Origin: Ferrovibrio terrae_A | GTDB taxonomy: Bacteria; Pseudomonadota; Alphaproteobacteria; Ferrovibrionales; Ferrovibrionaceae | NCBI RefSeq assembly: GCF_943372915.1 | Contig: NZ_CALSAN010000014.1 | Span: forward strand, 1-64,000 | Reading direction: 5' to 3' | DNA length: 64,000 nt | Shown: piece by piece, positions 40,351 to 48,993 of the stretch | Position numbering within the stretch: the first letter of the stretch is position 1 | How the letters are laid out: every line of letters begins with the position of its first letter | Translations under genes and position numbers: made by a program | The notes under the pieces: generated by a model | What the model saw: only the letters and a program-made list of their open reading frames with translations | Database searches by the model: none | What the model was told of the DNA's origin: nothing

Positions 40351-41666
40351 CAACCACTCAGACAGAGCGGCGGCAACGTATCGCCGTGATCGGCGCCGGC
40401 ATCGCTGGACTGGGCACCGCCTGGGCCCTGTCGAAGCACCATGACGTCACCGTCTTCGAGGCCAACGCCTACCCCGGCGGCCACAGCAACACGGTCGAGG
40501 TGGATTACGACGGCGTGCCGATCGCGGTGGATACCGGTTTCATCGTTTTCAACGACTGGAATTACCCCAACCTGCGCCGCCTGTTTGCCCATCTGGATGT
40601 CCCGGCAATCAAGAGCGACATGTCGTTTGCGGTGTCGGTCGGCCAGGGTGAACTGGAATGGAGCGGCAGCAGCCTTGCCACGCTGTTCGCGCAGAAGCGC
40701 AACCTGCTGAAGCCCGGCTTTCACCGCATGTGGCGCGATATCCTGCGCTTCAACAAGACCGCCGTTGCCGATCTTGCCGCCGGCCGGATGGCCGGGCTGA
40801 GCCTGGGTGACTATCTGGCGCGCGACCGCTACAGCGACAGCTTCATGCTCGACTATCTGCTGCCGATGGGGGCGGCGATCTGGTCGGCGCCGCTGGCCGA
40901 CATGATGGCCTTCCCGGCCGAGACCTTTGCCAATTTCTTCAAGAACCACGGCCTGCTCAGCGTCAACGACCGGCCGCAATGGTACACAGTGAACGGCGGC
41001 AGCCGCGAATATGTGAAGCGCCTGCTGGCGGATGGCGATTTCACCCTGCATCTGCATACACCCGTGCATGCGGTGCGCCGCGAGGCGAATGGCGTCAGCG
41101 TTGTCACCGCCGGCCATGCAACGCATTTCGACCAGGCGGTGCTGGCCTGCCATGGCGACCAGGCCCTGCGCCTGCTCGATGATGGTGCGAGCGCAACCGA
41201 GCGCGACATCCTGTCGGCCTTCCGCTTCCAGCCCAACCGCGCCGTGCTGCATCGTGACATCGCGCAGATGCCGCAGCGCCGCAGCGTCTGGGCCAGCTGG
41301 AATTACCTGTCCGAGCCGCGCCGCGATCTGCAGCGCCGCGTCGGCCTCACCTACTGGATGAACCGGCTGCAATCCATCGACGAGCGGCGCCCGTTGTTCG
41401 TCACCATGAACCCGATTACCGAGCCGCGGCCCGATCTGGTGTTCGCCGAATTCGCCTACGACCATCCGCTGTTCGACCGCGCCGCCATCGACGCGCAGGC
41501 GCGGCTGCCCGAGATCCAGGGCCGGGACCGGCTGTGGTTCTGCGGCGCCTGGTGCAAATACGGTTTCCATGAAGACGGCTTCAGTGCCGGCCTGGCCGTG
41601 GCGCGCGCCCTGGGCGCGGAGCCCTTCACCGATGCCGCAATGCCGCAGCGGGACGCCGCCGAATGA
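40347..41666 (+). CDS. FAD-dependent oxidoreductase, amine-oxidase-like
   Basis: The 439-residue flavoprotein has an N-terminal Rossmann motif AVIGAGIAGLGTAWAL and a second FAD contact EANAYPGGHSNTV. The C-terminal GLAVARALG follows the FCGAWCKYGFHEDGF segment. It sits between phr and the DUF1365 gene, with 4-base overlaps at both ends. From memory, similar proteins in the Rhodobacter RpoE-ChrR regulon work with a Cfa-like methyltransferase in unusual fatty-acid formation and are needed for the singlet-oxygen response. Exact substrate is inference. Confidence 0.92.
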   Translation: MTTTQTERRQRIAVIGAGIAGLGTAWALSKHHDVTVFEANAYPGGHSNTVEVDYDGVPIAVDTGFIVFNDWNYPNLRRLFAHLDVPAIKSDMSFAVSVGQGELEWSGSSLATLFAQKRNLLKPGFHRMWRDILRFNKTAVADLAAGRMAGLSLGDYLARDRYSDSFMLDYLLPMGAAIWSAPLADMMAFPAETFANFFKNHGLLSVNDRPQWYTVNGGSREYVKRLLADGDFTLHLHTPVHAVRREANGVSVVTAGHATHFDQAVLACHGDQALRLLDDGASATERDILSAFRFQPNRAVLHRDIAQMPQRRSVWASWNYLSEPRRDLQRRVGLTYWMNRLQSIDERRPLFVTMNPITEPRPDLVFAEFAYDHPLFDRAAIDAQARLPEIQGRDRLWFCGAWCKYGFHEDGFSAGLAVARALGAEPFTDAAMPQRDAAE

Positions 41667-42508
41667 CGGACCATGCCCTCATCCCCCTGCCGGCTGCCAG
41701 CCTGTACTGGTGCCGCGTGGTGCATGAGCGCCTGCTGCCGTTCCGGCACAAGTTCACCTACCGGGTATTTTCTCTGCTGCTGGATATCGACCGGCTGACG
41801 GCACTGGCGGCCGGATCGCGGCTGTTCCGCTACAACCGCTTCGGCCTGGTCAGTTTCCACGACCGCGACCATGGCCCGCGCGACGGCACCGCCCTGCGCC
41901 CCTGGATCGAAGCGGCGCTGGCGCGGCAGAACCTGTCGGATGCCGCAGCCCATATCCGCGTGCTGTGCTTCCCGCGCCTGTTCGGCTATGTGTTCAACCC
42001 GCTCAGCGTGTTCTTCTGCTATGACGCGGCCCAGCGCCTGCGCGCCGTGTTGTATGAAGTGAAAAACACCTTCGGCGACCAGCATGGCTATCTGATCGAG
42101 GTGCCGCTGCGGAACAGCAGCGAGCCGGTCCTGCAGCAGAGCGTGGCCAAGCGCTTTCATGTCTCGCCTTTCCTGCCGCTGTCGGGCGATTACCATTTCC
42201 GCCTGCTGCCGCCGGGCGAAAAGATCGGCATCCTGATCCGGCAGACCGCCCCCGATGGTGCCGTGCAGCTGCTGGCGACGCAGACCGGCCGACGCGAAGA
42301 CCTGACAGATCACAGTCTGTTGAAAGCCTTCATCCGGCATCCGCTTATGACCGTAAAAGTCATGGCCGGCATCCACTGGGAAGCGCTGCAATTGTGGCGC
42401 AAGGGTGCCGCCTTCTTCGGCTGGACGGCCCCCCCGCGCGAACCGGTGTCGGCGGGACAGCCGCTGGATGACAAGACGAACCGTGCGATGATGGAGCGTG
42501 ACGCATGA
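41663..42508 (+). CDS. DUF1365 family protein
   Basis: The 281-residue protein opens with LYWCRVVHERLLPFRHKFTYRV and contains CFPRLFGYVFNPLSVFFCY and YEVKNTFGDQHGYLI, all hallmarks of DUF1365. It is almost always next to an FAD amine-oxidase-like gene and cfa, as here, overlapping both by 4 bases. Its biochemical role is not settled; participation in lipid modification during oxidative stress is inferred from context. Confidence 0.93.
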   Translation: MTDHALIPLPAASLYWCRVVHERLLPFRHKFTYRVFSLLLDIDRLTALAAGSRLFRYNRFGLVSFHDRDHGPRDGTALRPWIEAALARQNLSDAAAHIRVLCFPRLFGYVFNPLSVFFCYDAAQRLRAVLYEVKNTFGDQHGYLIEVPLRNSSEPVLQQSVAKRFHVSPFLPLSGDYHFRLLPPGEKIGILIRQTAPDGAVQLLATQTGRREDLTDHSLLKAFIRHPLMTVKVMAGIHWEALQLWRKGAAFFGWTAPPREPVSAGQPLDDKTNRAMMERDA

Positions 42509-43869
42509 GTGATGCCTATGCCCGGAACGAGCCGGCGCTGAACCGGGCCGCGGAAGTGGCAATGGATGCGGCCATCGACGCCGCCGCCGGTGTGATACGT
42601 TCCGCGCATCCCACGCATCCTCCAGCCGCCGAACCGATGCTGCTGAAATCGGCGCAGGATGCGCTGCGACTGCACAACGTGCCACGCTGGACCCGGCTGA
42701 TGCTGTCGCTCGCCGCCCGCGTCAGCCATGGCAGCCTGACCATCACCCTTCCCGATGGGCGGGCCCTGCAGGCGCGCGGCCCGCATGGTGGCCCCGATGC
42801 GCGGCTTGATATCAACAATCATCAACTGGCCAAGCGCCTGCTGCTGGGTGGCAATCTGGCCGTCGGCGAAGCCTACCTCGATGGCGATTTCGACTGTCCG
42901 GACCTCGCGGCGCTGACCGAATGGGCCTGCCTGAACAGCGACCTGGACTCAACGCTGATGGGCAAGCCCTGGCTGCGCCTGCTGCGGCGCCTGGGCTTTG
43001 CCTTTGCCGCCAACAGCAAGCGCGGCAGCCGCCGTAACATCGCCTATCACTACGATCTCGGTAATGATTTCTACGGCGCGTGGCTTGATCCCTCGATGAC
43101 CTATTCCGCCGCGTTGTGGCGGAACGAGACCGAGACGCTGGAACAGGCACAGCTGAACAAATATCGCCGGCTGGCCGGCGAGGTGCTGCAGATCAAGCCA
43201 GACCAGCGTGTGCTGGAAATCGGCTGCGGCTGGGGTGGCTTTGCCTGCCTGGCCGCGCAGGAATTCGGCGCCCGCGTGCATGCCATCACCATCAGCCGCG
43301 AACAGCATGACTATGCCCAACAGCGCGTGCAGCAGGCCGGGCTGAGCGACCGGGTGCAGATCGAGCTGCGCGACTATCGTGACCTGACCGGGCAGTATGA
43401 CGCCGTCGCCTCCATCGAGATGATCGAGGCCGTGGGCGAGAAATACTGGCCGCGCTATTTCGGCCAGCTGCGCGACCGTCTGGTGCCACAGGGTCGCGCC
43501 GGCATCCAGGCCATCGTGATCGCCGACCAGTATTTCGAGGATTATCGCGGCACCATGGATTTCATCCAGGCGCATATCTTCCCCGGCGGCATGCTACTGT
43601 CGCCGGCGATGGTGCAGCGCCAGGCCGCCGGTGCCGGCCTGCAGATCGCTGATACTTTCAGCTTTGGCCGCGACTATGCCCGCACGCTGAACCTGTGGCA
43701 CCAGAGCTTTGAGGCCGCCTGGCCACGCATCCGTGCGCTGGACAGCCGCAAGCTGGCTTTCGATGACCGCTTCCGCCGCATGTGGCGCTACTACCTCGCC
43801 TATTGCGAGGGTGGCTTCAATGCCGGCACCATCGATGTTCTGCAGTATGGCTTTACGCGCACGGCTTAA
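42505..43869 (+). CDS. cfa: Cyclopropane-fatty-acid-phospholipid synthase family methyltransferase
   Basis: SAM-dependent enzyme acting on unsaturated acyl chains of membrane phospholipids. The 454-residue protein has an N-terminal lipid-binding domain (about 1-150), then IAYHYDLGNDFYGAWLDPSM. The SAM site is VLEIGCGWGGFACLAAQEFG, followed by SIEMIEAVGEKYWP with the active-site Glu. Relatives in RpoE-ChrR regulons can methylate unsaturated fatty acids toward furan fatty acids, so the product may not be a cyclopropane. Last gene of the plus-strand arm; converges on an SDR. Confidence 0.93.
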   Translation: MSDAYARNEPALNRAAEVAMDAAIDAAAGVIRSAHPTHPPAAEPMLLKSAQDALRLHNVPRWTRLMLSLAARVSHGSLTITLPDGRALQARGPHGGPDARLDINNHQLAKRLLLGGNLAVGEAYLDGDFDCPDLAALTEWACLNSDLDSTLMGKPWLRLLRRLGFAFAANSKRGSRRNIAYHYDLGNDFYGAWLDPSMTYSAALWRNETETLEQAQLNKYRRLAGEVLQIKPDQRVLEIGCGWGGFACLAAQEFGARVHAITISREQHDYAQQRVQQAGLSDRVQIELRDYRDLTGQYDAVASIEMIEAVGEKYWPRYFGQLRDRLVPQGRAGIQAIVIADQYFEDYRGTMDFIQAHIFPGGMLLSPAMVQRQAAGAGLQIADTFSFGRDYARTLNLWHQSFEAAWPRIRALDSRKLAFDDRFRRMWRYYLAYCEGGFNAGTIDVLQYGFTRTA

Positions 43870-43880
43870 CCGCCGGCGGA

Positions 43881-43925
43881 TCAGATGCCGGTGAATCAGA
43901 TGCCGCTGAATCAGATACCTGTGAA
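43881..43925. repeat. Three 15-base direct repeats covering the 3' end of the SDR gene
   Basis: Units at 43881-43895, 43896-43910 and 43911-43925 read TCAGATGCCGGTGAA, TCAGATGCCGCTGAA and TCAGATACCTGTGAA. On the minus strand each unit encodes F-(T/S)-G-I followed by TGA, so the last five codons including the stop are repeated three times in frame. Confidence 0.85.
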
Positions 43926-44687
43926 GCGGCGCACCAGCGGAAAATACAGGCTGTAGGGCAGCAGCCGCAGCGTCTTGAGGATATAGGCGAAGCGGCGCGG
44001 GAAAGTGATCTCGAAATCGCCGCCGGTTTCCAGCGCCTGCCAAAGCCGCTCGGCCGCCACATCGACATCCATCAGGAACGGCATCGGGAACGGGTTGCGG
44101 TCAGTCAGCGGCGTGCGCACAAAGCCCGGTGAAATCAGCCGCACGATGATGCCCTTGCCGTCGAGATCGAGCTTCAATGCCTCGGCCATGTTGATCAGGG
44201 CCGCCTTGCTGGCGCCATACCCTGCGGCCGATGGCAGGCCGCCATAGCCGGCCAGCGAGGCATTGATCGCCACCATGCCACTATTGCGCGCCAGGAAGCC
44301 CGGCAGCACGGCATCCAGACTGTTGGCCACCGTCATCACATTGCTGTCGAGCAGCATGCGCACATCATCGGCCTGGAACCGCGTGCCCGGCGTCGGCTTG
44401 TGCGTACCGGCATTCAGCACGGCCAGCCGGATCGGCCCAAGCTCCGCCTCGATGCGGGCGATCACGGCGCGCGTGGCGGCCAGATCGGTGAGGTCGGCGG
44501 CAAAGGCATGGAACCGTCCGCCGGCGCCACGGGCCTCCGCCGGCAGACTGGCAAGGGTTTCCAGCCGCCGGGCCGTGCCGGCGACAATGGCGCCAGCCCG
44601 CAGGTAGCGCAACGCCAGTGCGCGGCCGATGCCCGAGCCTGCGCCCGTGATCCAGACCGCGCCGGTTCTGGTGTTGCCTCCTGTCAT
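43911..44687 (-). CDS. SDR family oxidoreductase of the ChrR island
   Basis: Short-chain dehydrogenase, 258 residues: cofactor motif TGAGSGIGRALA, then VLNAGTH, catalytic Ser in INASLAGYGG and Tyr/Lys in AGYGASKAAL. A hydrophobic C-terminal tail (ILKTLRLLPYSLYFPLV) suggests membrane association. The ATG at 44687 overlaps the stop of the preceding gene as ATGA. Third gene after chrR; an SDR is a recurring member of RpoE-ChrR regulons. Its 3' end carries a 15-base triplication that includes the stop codon. Confidence 0.9.
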   Translation of the reverse strand: MTGGNTRTGAVWITGAGSGIGRALALRYLRAGAIVAGTARRLETLASLPAEARGAGGRFHAFAADLTDLAATRAVIARIEAELGPIRLAVLNAGTHKPTPGTRFQADDVRMLLDSNVMTVANSLDAVLPGFLARNSGMVAINASLAGYGGLPSAAGYGASKAALINMAEALKLDLDGKGIIVRLISPGFVRTPLTDRNPFPMPFLMDVDVAAERLWQALETGGDFEITFPRRFAYILKTLRLLPYSLYFPLVRRFTGI

Positions 44688-45322
44688 TGCAGCAGATACT
44701 CGATTTTCGACCCGTCCTTGGCCGGGAATGCGGTTTTCACCCAGCGGCCATCGCGGCCATACCACAGGGTGAGATCGACCTCGCCGGTCACATCGTACCG
44801 GTATGCCGGCAAGTCGCTGGTGGCGACGCTGGCCATTTCAAGCTGTGACGGCTTGACGACCAGATCGAGGCGACGGCCATTCTGGCTATCCATGATGGTG
44901 GCACGCTGCACGAAGTCGCTGCGCCAGTAGCTGGTCGGCATGGTGTCGGCCGGCAGCATGCCCTTGAAGCGCGAGCCATCCACCTGCAGACCGGCCGCCG
45001 CAGCGGTGGCGTTGAGGTATTCGGCATCGCCGTCATTGTCAGTGGTGGATTTCAGGCTGACCAGGCGGTCACCTTCCCAGATTTCGTGCGAGTCATGGAT
45101 GTAGCGATACAGCGTCAGCACGCCAGCAACCGTGACCCGCAGCCGGATATCGACATTCACATCGGTGCGCTCGCCGTTGCGCCGGATGGTAACAATGTGA
45201 TGGCCGATCGGCGTGCCGTTGCGCAGCACCTGGAAATTGCGGCTCTCGATCTGTTCGGCCTGCGCCGTCAGCGGCAAAGCCAACAGCAGCAGTGTACAAG
45301 CTATGCGGAGAATCTGGCCCAT
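44684..45322 (-). CDS. Secreted DUF6134-like protein
   Basis: The 212-residue product has a signal peptide (residues 1-22, cleavage after AQA). A beta-rich body follows with NFQVLRNGTPIGHHIVTIRR and YRYIHDSHEIWEGDRLVSL. The repeated beta-strand pattern resembles periplasmic lipid-binding or DUF3108-like folds, and I place it in DUF6134 from memory. Its ATG lies inside chrR (22-base overlap) and its stop overlaps the SDR start, so translation of the three genes is coupled. A role in envelope repair is inference. Confidence 0.75.
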   Translation of the reverse strand: MGQILRIACTLLLLALPLTAQAEQIESRNFQVLRNGTPIGHHIVTIRRNGERTDVNVDIRLRVTVAGVLTLYRYIHDSHEIWEGDRLVSLKSTTDNDGDAEYLNATAAAAGLQVDGSRFKGMLPADTMPTSYWRSDFVQRATIMDSQNGRRLDLVVKPSQLEMASVATSDLPAYRYDVTGEVDLTLWYGRDGRWVKTAFPAKDGSKIEYLLQ

Positions 45323-45996
45323 TGACTCAGCACCCACCCAAATGACCCGCTGAAGCGCAGCGGCGCGTCGGTGACGGCAAGGCAAATGCAAGGCTGATCC
45401 AACATGGCCAGCGGGCGATGCTCCACGCTGCCATCGGCGATCTCGACATCGCCACGCCGGAAGGCGCCGGCAGCGTCGGTATAGCCGCCGCTCAGCACCA
45501 GGGTCATTTCTTCGCCGCGATGGGTATGCATCGGCAGGCCGGCACCGGGCGCCACCCTGAGCAGACTGACCATGCCGCCGCGCGGCTTGCGCATCGGCAG
45601 GGCATAGGATTGCAGCCCGGCGCCGCTCCAGCGCCACGGGATGGTATCGATGCTGCGGTTCAGATAGCTGCGCAGTGGCACGGGCAGAAGATCGTCGGTC
45701 GCCGCCTGGGGCGCCGGTGCGGCCGGCTCCTGCGGCCCCAACCGGGCGGCGACGGCGGCAAAGCCGCTGGCCTTGACCGGCTGCGGCGCGATGTCTTCCA
45801 GCATGGCGCCGGCGGTGGCCTCGATGGCGGCCAGCTCGCGCCGGCAATGCGGGCAGAAGGTCAGGTGGCAGGCGGTTACCAGCGACCATTGTTCCGGCAG
45901 CGTGCCGCTGGCGTAATCCAACAGCAACTCGGCCGGAATATGATGTTCCGGTGCCCGGATAGAATCGGAGCTGGGGGCCAAATCGGTCACAACCAT
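45301..45996 (-). CDS. chrR: ChrR-type zinc anti-sigma factor with cupin domain
   Basis: The 231-residue protein matches Rhodobacter ChrR. The N-terminal anti-sigma zinc domain has HHIPAELLLDYASGTL and ACHLTFCPHCRRELA, giving the H-x3-C-x2-C ligands plus an early His. The C-terminal cupin has MHTHRGEEMTLVLSGGYTD and EIADGSVEHRPL as the second metal site, ending CICLAVTDAPLRFSG. ChrR holds an ECF sigma factor inactive until singlet oxygen or peroxide stress. No sigma gene adjoins it here. It is preceded by a promoter of the type its sigma would read. Confidence 0.93.
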   Translation of the reverse strand: MVVTDLAPSSDSIRAPEHHIPAELLLDYASGTLPEQWSLVTACHLTFCPHCRRELAAIEATAGAMLEDIAPQPVKASGFAAVAARLGPQEPAAPAPQAATDDLLPVPLRSYLNRSIDTIPWRWSGAGLQSYALPMRKPRGGMVSLLRVAPGAGLPMHTHRGEEMTLVLSGGYTDAAGAFRRGDVEIADGSVEHRPLAMLDQPCICLAVTDAPLRFSGSFGWVLSQWARFSA

Positions 45997-46036
45997 GGTC
46001 TTTGCGAAATCCTGTGCTCTGGACTACACGGTGTTG

Positions 46037-46062
46037 TACGTGTCTGCTTGCAATTTGGATCA
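46037..46062 (-). promoter_or_regulatory. ECF sigma (RpoE/ChrR-type) promoter of the chrR operon
   Basis: On the minus strand TGATCC (46062-46057), 16 bases, CGTA (46040-46037), 41 bases before the chrR start. It is identical in element and spacing to the phr promoter at 38792-38817. Confidence 0.75.
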
Positions 46063-46090
46063 ATCCCCGGACCGGTCAAGCCTGCCACCC

Positions 46091-46540
46091 ATGGTGTATT
46101 TCTTCTACGGCACGCTGTGCGATGCGGATGTGCGGCGCCTGATTCTGGGCTACCGGCCCAGCCCCCGCCAGCTGCACCCGGCCCGGTTGCCGGGCTTCTG
46201 CCGCAAACGGGCGCGCGGGCGCAGCTATCCGGTGCTGGTGCGGGCCCCCGGCGGGCTGGTGGACGGCCTGCTGTTCCGGCCGCGGCCCGGCGATGCCGGC
46301 CGCTTGGCCGCCTATGAGGGACCGGAATACCGGACCCGCACCCTGCCGGTCTGCCGTCGCGGCAGCCCCGGCGCCATCCCCGCCACCCGCCCGGCCCGTG
46401 CCCGGGTGTTCCTGCCGGCCGGTGCCACCCTGCCGGCCTCCTTCGATGACTGGCAGCTGTGCCGCTGGCAACGCCGCGACAAGGCTGCCTTCCTCCGCAC
46501 CCTCCACCACCAGGGCCCGATGCCATGCGCAAGGCGTTAG
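46091..46540 (+). CDS. Gamma-glutamylcyclotransferase (AIG2-like) family protein
   Basis: The 149-residue protein opens with VYFFYGTLCDADVRR, the family's YGTL substrate loop, and has the conserved acidic residue in LAAYEGPEYRTRTL. Members cyclise gamma-glutamyl groups or remove related adducts; the substrate is not predictable. The ATG at 46091 is chosen because the family starts there. The 3' end overlaps the Nudix gene by 16 bases, suggesting coupled translation, and it is divergent from chrR. Confidence 0.85.
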   Translation: MVYFFYGTLCDADVRRLILGYRPSPRQLHPARLPGFCRKRARGRSYPVLVRAPGGLVDGLLFRPRPGDAGRLAAYEGPEYRTRTLPVCRRGSPGAIPATRPARARVFLPAGATLPASFDDWQLCRWQRRDKAAFLRTLHHQGPMPCARR

Positions 46541-47172
46541 ACACCAGCAACCAGCCCTACCCGGTGGAGGTGGTGCGCCATGACCGGGTCTTCGACGGCC
46601 ATCTCAAGGTGGACGAACTGCATCTGCGTCACGGCCTGTTCCGCGGCGGCATGAGCGGCCTGATCAGTCGCGAGGTGGTGGGGCGCGGCGATGCCGTCTG
46701 TGTCGTGCCCTATGATCCGAAGCGCGATGAAGTGGTGCTGGCCGAGCAATTCCGCACCTCCGCCCTGCTGAATGGCGACCGCGCCTGGATGATCGAGGTG
46801 GTGGCCGGCCTGATCGAGGATGGCGAGAGCCTGGAGGACGTGGCCCGCCGCGAGATGAAGGAAGAAAGCGGCCTCGACCCGATCGGGCCGCTGATCTTCA
46901 TCAACACGGTCTATGCCACGCCCGGCTTCTGCTCCGAGCGCTATCACCTGTTCTGCGCGCCAGTCGACGCGGCGCTGGCCGGCGGCCTGCACGGCCTCGC
47001 CAACGAGAATGAGGAAATCCGGGTTTTCGCCCTGCCGTTTACCGAGGCCTTTGCCCGCTGGGAAGCCGGGGAAATCCCCAACCCGCCCGCCTCGTTCAGC
47101 CTGCTATGGCTGGCGCTGCATCGCGAAAAGCTGCGCCGCAGCTGGGCCGATCCGCGCGGGTTGCGACCCTAA
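46525..47172 (+). CDS. Nudix hydrolase, ADP-ribose pyrophosphatase type
   Basis: Hydrolyses nucleoside-diphosphate-linked compounds, probably ADP-ribose to AMP and ribose-5-phosphate. In the 215-residue protein the Nudix box is GLIEDGESLEDVARREMKEE with SGLD following, preceded by the AEQFRT and WMIEVVAG segments typical of the NudF subfamily. The ATG at 46525 lies within the end of the preceding gene. A cysteine synthase gene follows after 70 bases. Confidence 0.92.
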   Translation: MRKALDTSNQPYPVEVVRHDRVFDGHLKVDELHLRHGLFRGGMSGLISREVVGRGDAVCVVPYDPKRDEVVLAEQFRTSALLNGDRAWMIEVVAGLIEDGESLEDVARREMKEESGLDPIGPLIFINTVYATPGFCSERYHLFCAPVDAALAGGLHGLANENEEIRVFALPFTEAFARWEAGEIPNPPASFSLLWLALHREKLRRSWADPRGLRP

Positions 47173-47242
47173 CCCCCCCTCGGTATAGGATTAGGCCGGG
47201 AGGGCGCTATATCGGCCCGACCTCCCTGAGACCGAGAGCGTT

Positions 47243-48244
47243 ATGGACATCCGCAAAGACTTTATCGACAGCATCGGGCGCACGCCGCTGATCCGCCTGC
47301 GCCGCGCCTCCGAGGCCACCGGCTGCGACATTTACGGCAAGGCCGAGTTCATGAATCCCGGCGGCTCTGTAAAGGACCGCGCGGCACTGTACATCGTGCA
47401 GGATGCGCTCAAGCGCGGAAGCTTGCGCAAGGGCGGCACCATCGTCGAAGGCACCGCCGGCAATACCGGCATCGGCCTCGCCCTGGTGGGCAATGCGCTG
47501 GGCTTCAAGACCGTGATCGTGATGCCCGAGACCCAGAGCCAGGAGAAGAAGGACTTCCTGCGCCTGTGCGGCGCCGACCTGCGGCTGGTGCCGGCCGTGC
47601 CCTACAAGGATCCGAACAATTACGTGAAATATTCCGGCCGCCTGGCGGAGGAACTGGCGAAGACCGAACCGAACGGCGCGATCTGGGCCAACCAGTTCGA
47701 CAATGTCGCCAACCGCGAAGCGCATTACCACACCACCGGCCCGGAAATCTGGGAGCAGACCGGCGGCAAGATCGACGGCTTCACCTGCGCGGTCGGCTCC
47801 GGCGGCACGCTGGCCGGCATCCTGATGGCGCTGAAGGAGCGCAATCCGCAGGTGCAGGTGGCGCTGGCCGATCCGATGGGCGCCGCGCTGTATCACTATT
47901 ACAAGCATGGCGAACTGAAGGCCGAGGGCAGCTCGATCACCGAAGGCATCGGCCAGGGCCGCATCACCGCCAACCTGGAAGGCATCACGCCCGACGACGC
48001 CTTCCAGATTCCCGACGAGGAAGCCCTGCCGGTGGTGTTCGACCTGATCCAGCATGAAGGCCTGGTGCTGGGCGGCTCCAGCGGCATCAACATCGCCGCC
48101 GCCATCCGCCTCGCCAAAAAGATGGGTCCGGGCCACACCATCGTCACCATCCTGTGCGACGGTGGCGCGCGCTATCAGAGCAAGATGTTCAATCCGGAAT
48201 TCCTGCGGTCGAAGAACCTGCCGGTTCCGCCCTGGATGAGTTGA
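47243..48244 (+). CDS. cysK: Cysteine synthase A (PLP-dependent)
   Basis: Makes cysteine from O-acetylserine and sulfide. The 333-residue fold II PLP enzyme has the Schiff-base lysine in MNPGGSVKDRAA (about residue 44), the substrate loop EGTAGNTGIGLA and the phosphate-binding GSGGTLAGI. Two features differ from the standard O-acetylserine sulfhydrylase: the substrate loop is T-A-G-N-T rather than T-S-G-N-T, and the central region with PYKDPNNYVKYSG is longer. It may belong to a CysK subgroup with other substrates. It heads a run with an alanyl-tRNA editing gene (5 bases downstream) and a sulfurtransferase. Confidence 0.9.
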   Translation: MDIRKDFIDSIGRTPLIRLRRASEATGCDIYGKAEFMNPGGSVKDRAALYIVQDALKRGSLRKGGTIVEGTAGNTGIGLALVGNALGFKTVIVMPETQSQEKKDFLRLCGADLRLVPAVPYKDPNNYVKYSGRLAEELAKTEPNGAIWANQFDNVANREAHYHTTGPEIWEQTGGKIDGFTCAVGSGGTLAGILMALKERNPQVQVALADPMGAALYHYYKHGELKAEGSSITEGIGQGRITANLEGITPDDAFQIPDEEALPVVFDLIQHEGLVLGGSSGINIAAAIRLAKKMGPGHTIVTILCDGGARYQSKMFNPEFLRSKNLPVPPWMS

Positions 48245-48249
48245 GCCCC

Positions 48250-48972
48250 ATGACCAGCTTCCTGTTCCGCGACGACGCCTACCTGCCCGCCTGCGATGCC
48301 ATCGTGACGGCAATCGACGAGCGTGGCTTCCAGACCGATGCATCGGTGTTCTATCCGATGGGCGGCGGCCAGCCGGGCGATATCGGCCGCTTCCTGCTGG
48401 ACAGCGGCGAGGCGGTGGAGATCGCCGATACGCGCAAGGGCGACGGCCCCGACGGCATCATTCATGTGCCGGCCGGCGGCTCGGCGGCGCTCAAAGTCGG
48501 CGCGAAGGGCAAGCTGGAACTCGACTGGGCGCGGCGCCACCGCCTGATGCGCATGCATACATGCCTGCATCTCCTCTCCGTGCTGGTGCCCTTCCCCGTC
48601 ACCGGCGGCCAGGTCAGCGACGGCAAGGGCCGCCTCGATTTCGACATGGCCGACAGCATCCCCGACAAGGATACGCTGACGGCGAAGCTGAACGAGCTGA
48701 TCGCCGCCGATCATGCGGTGAGCGCGCGCTGGATCACCGATGAAGAACTGCTGTCGAGTCCCGACCTGGTCAAGACCATGGCGGTGAAGCCGCCGATGGG
48801 CCTGGGCAAGGTGCGCCTGATCGAGATCGCCGGGCTGGACAGGCCGCTGGATCTGCAGGCCTGCGGCGGCACCCATGTGAAGCAGACCGGTGAGATCGGC
48901 CCGGTGGCTGTCGTCAAGATCGAGAACAAGGGCAAGCAGAACCGGCGCGTGAATATCGCCTTCGCCGCTTAA
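48250..48972 (+). CDS. Alanyl-tRNA editing protein (AlaX family)
   Basis: Free-standing editing enzyme that hydrolyses mischarged tRNA-Ala, for example Ser-tRNA-Ala. In the 240-residue protein zinc ligands are in HTCLHLLSVL (HxxxH) and in ACGGTHVKQTGEIGP (C-x3-H). An N-terminal beta-barrel contains FYPMGGGQPGDIG. The ATG at 48250 lies 5 bases after the cysK stop, so the two are probably one transcript. Confidence 0.94.
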   Translation: MTSFLFRDDAYLPACDAIVTAIDERGFQTDASVFYPMGGGQPGDIGRFLLDSGEAVEIADTRKGDGPDGIIHVPAGGSAALKVGAKGKLELDWARRHRLMRMHTCLHLLSVLVPFPVTGGQVSDGKGRLDFDMADSIPDKDTLTAKLNELIAADHAVSARWITDEELLSSPDLVKTMAVKPPMGLGKVRLIEIAGLDRPLDLQACGGTHVKQTGEIGPVAVVKIENKGKQNRRVNIAFAA

Positions 48973-48993
48973 AAAATTCCAGGGAGTGACTCC

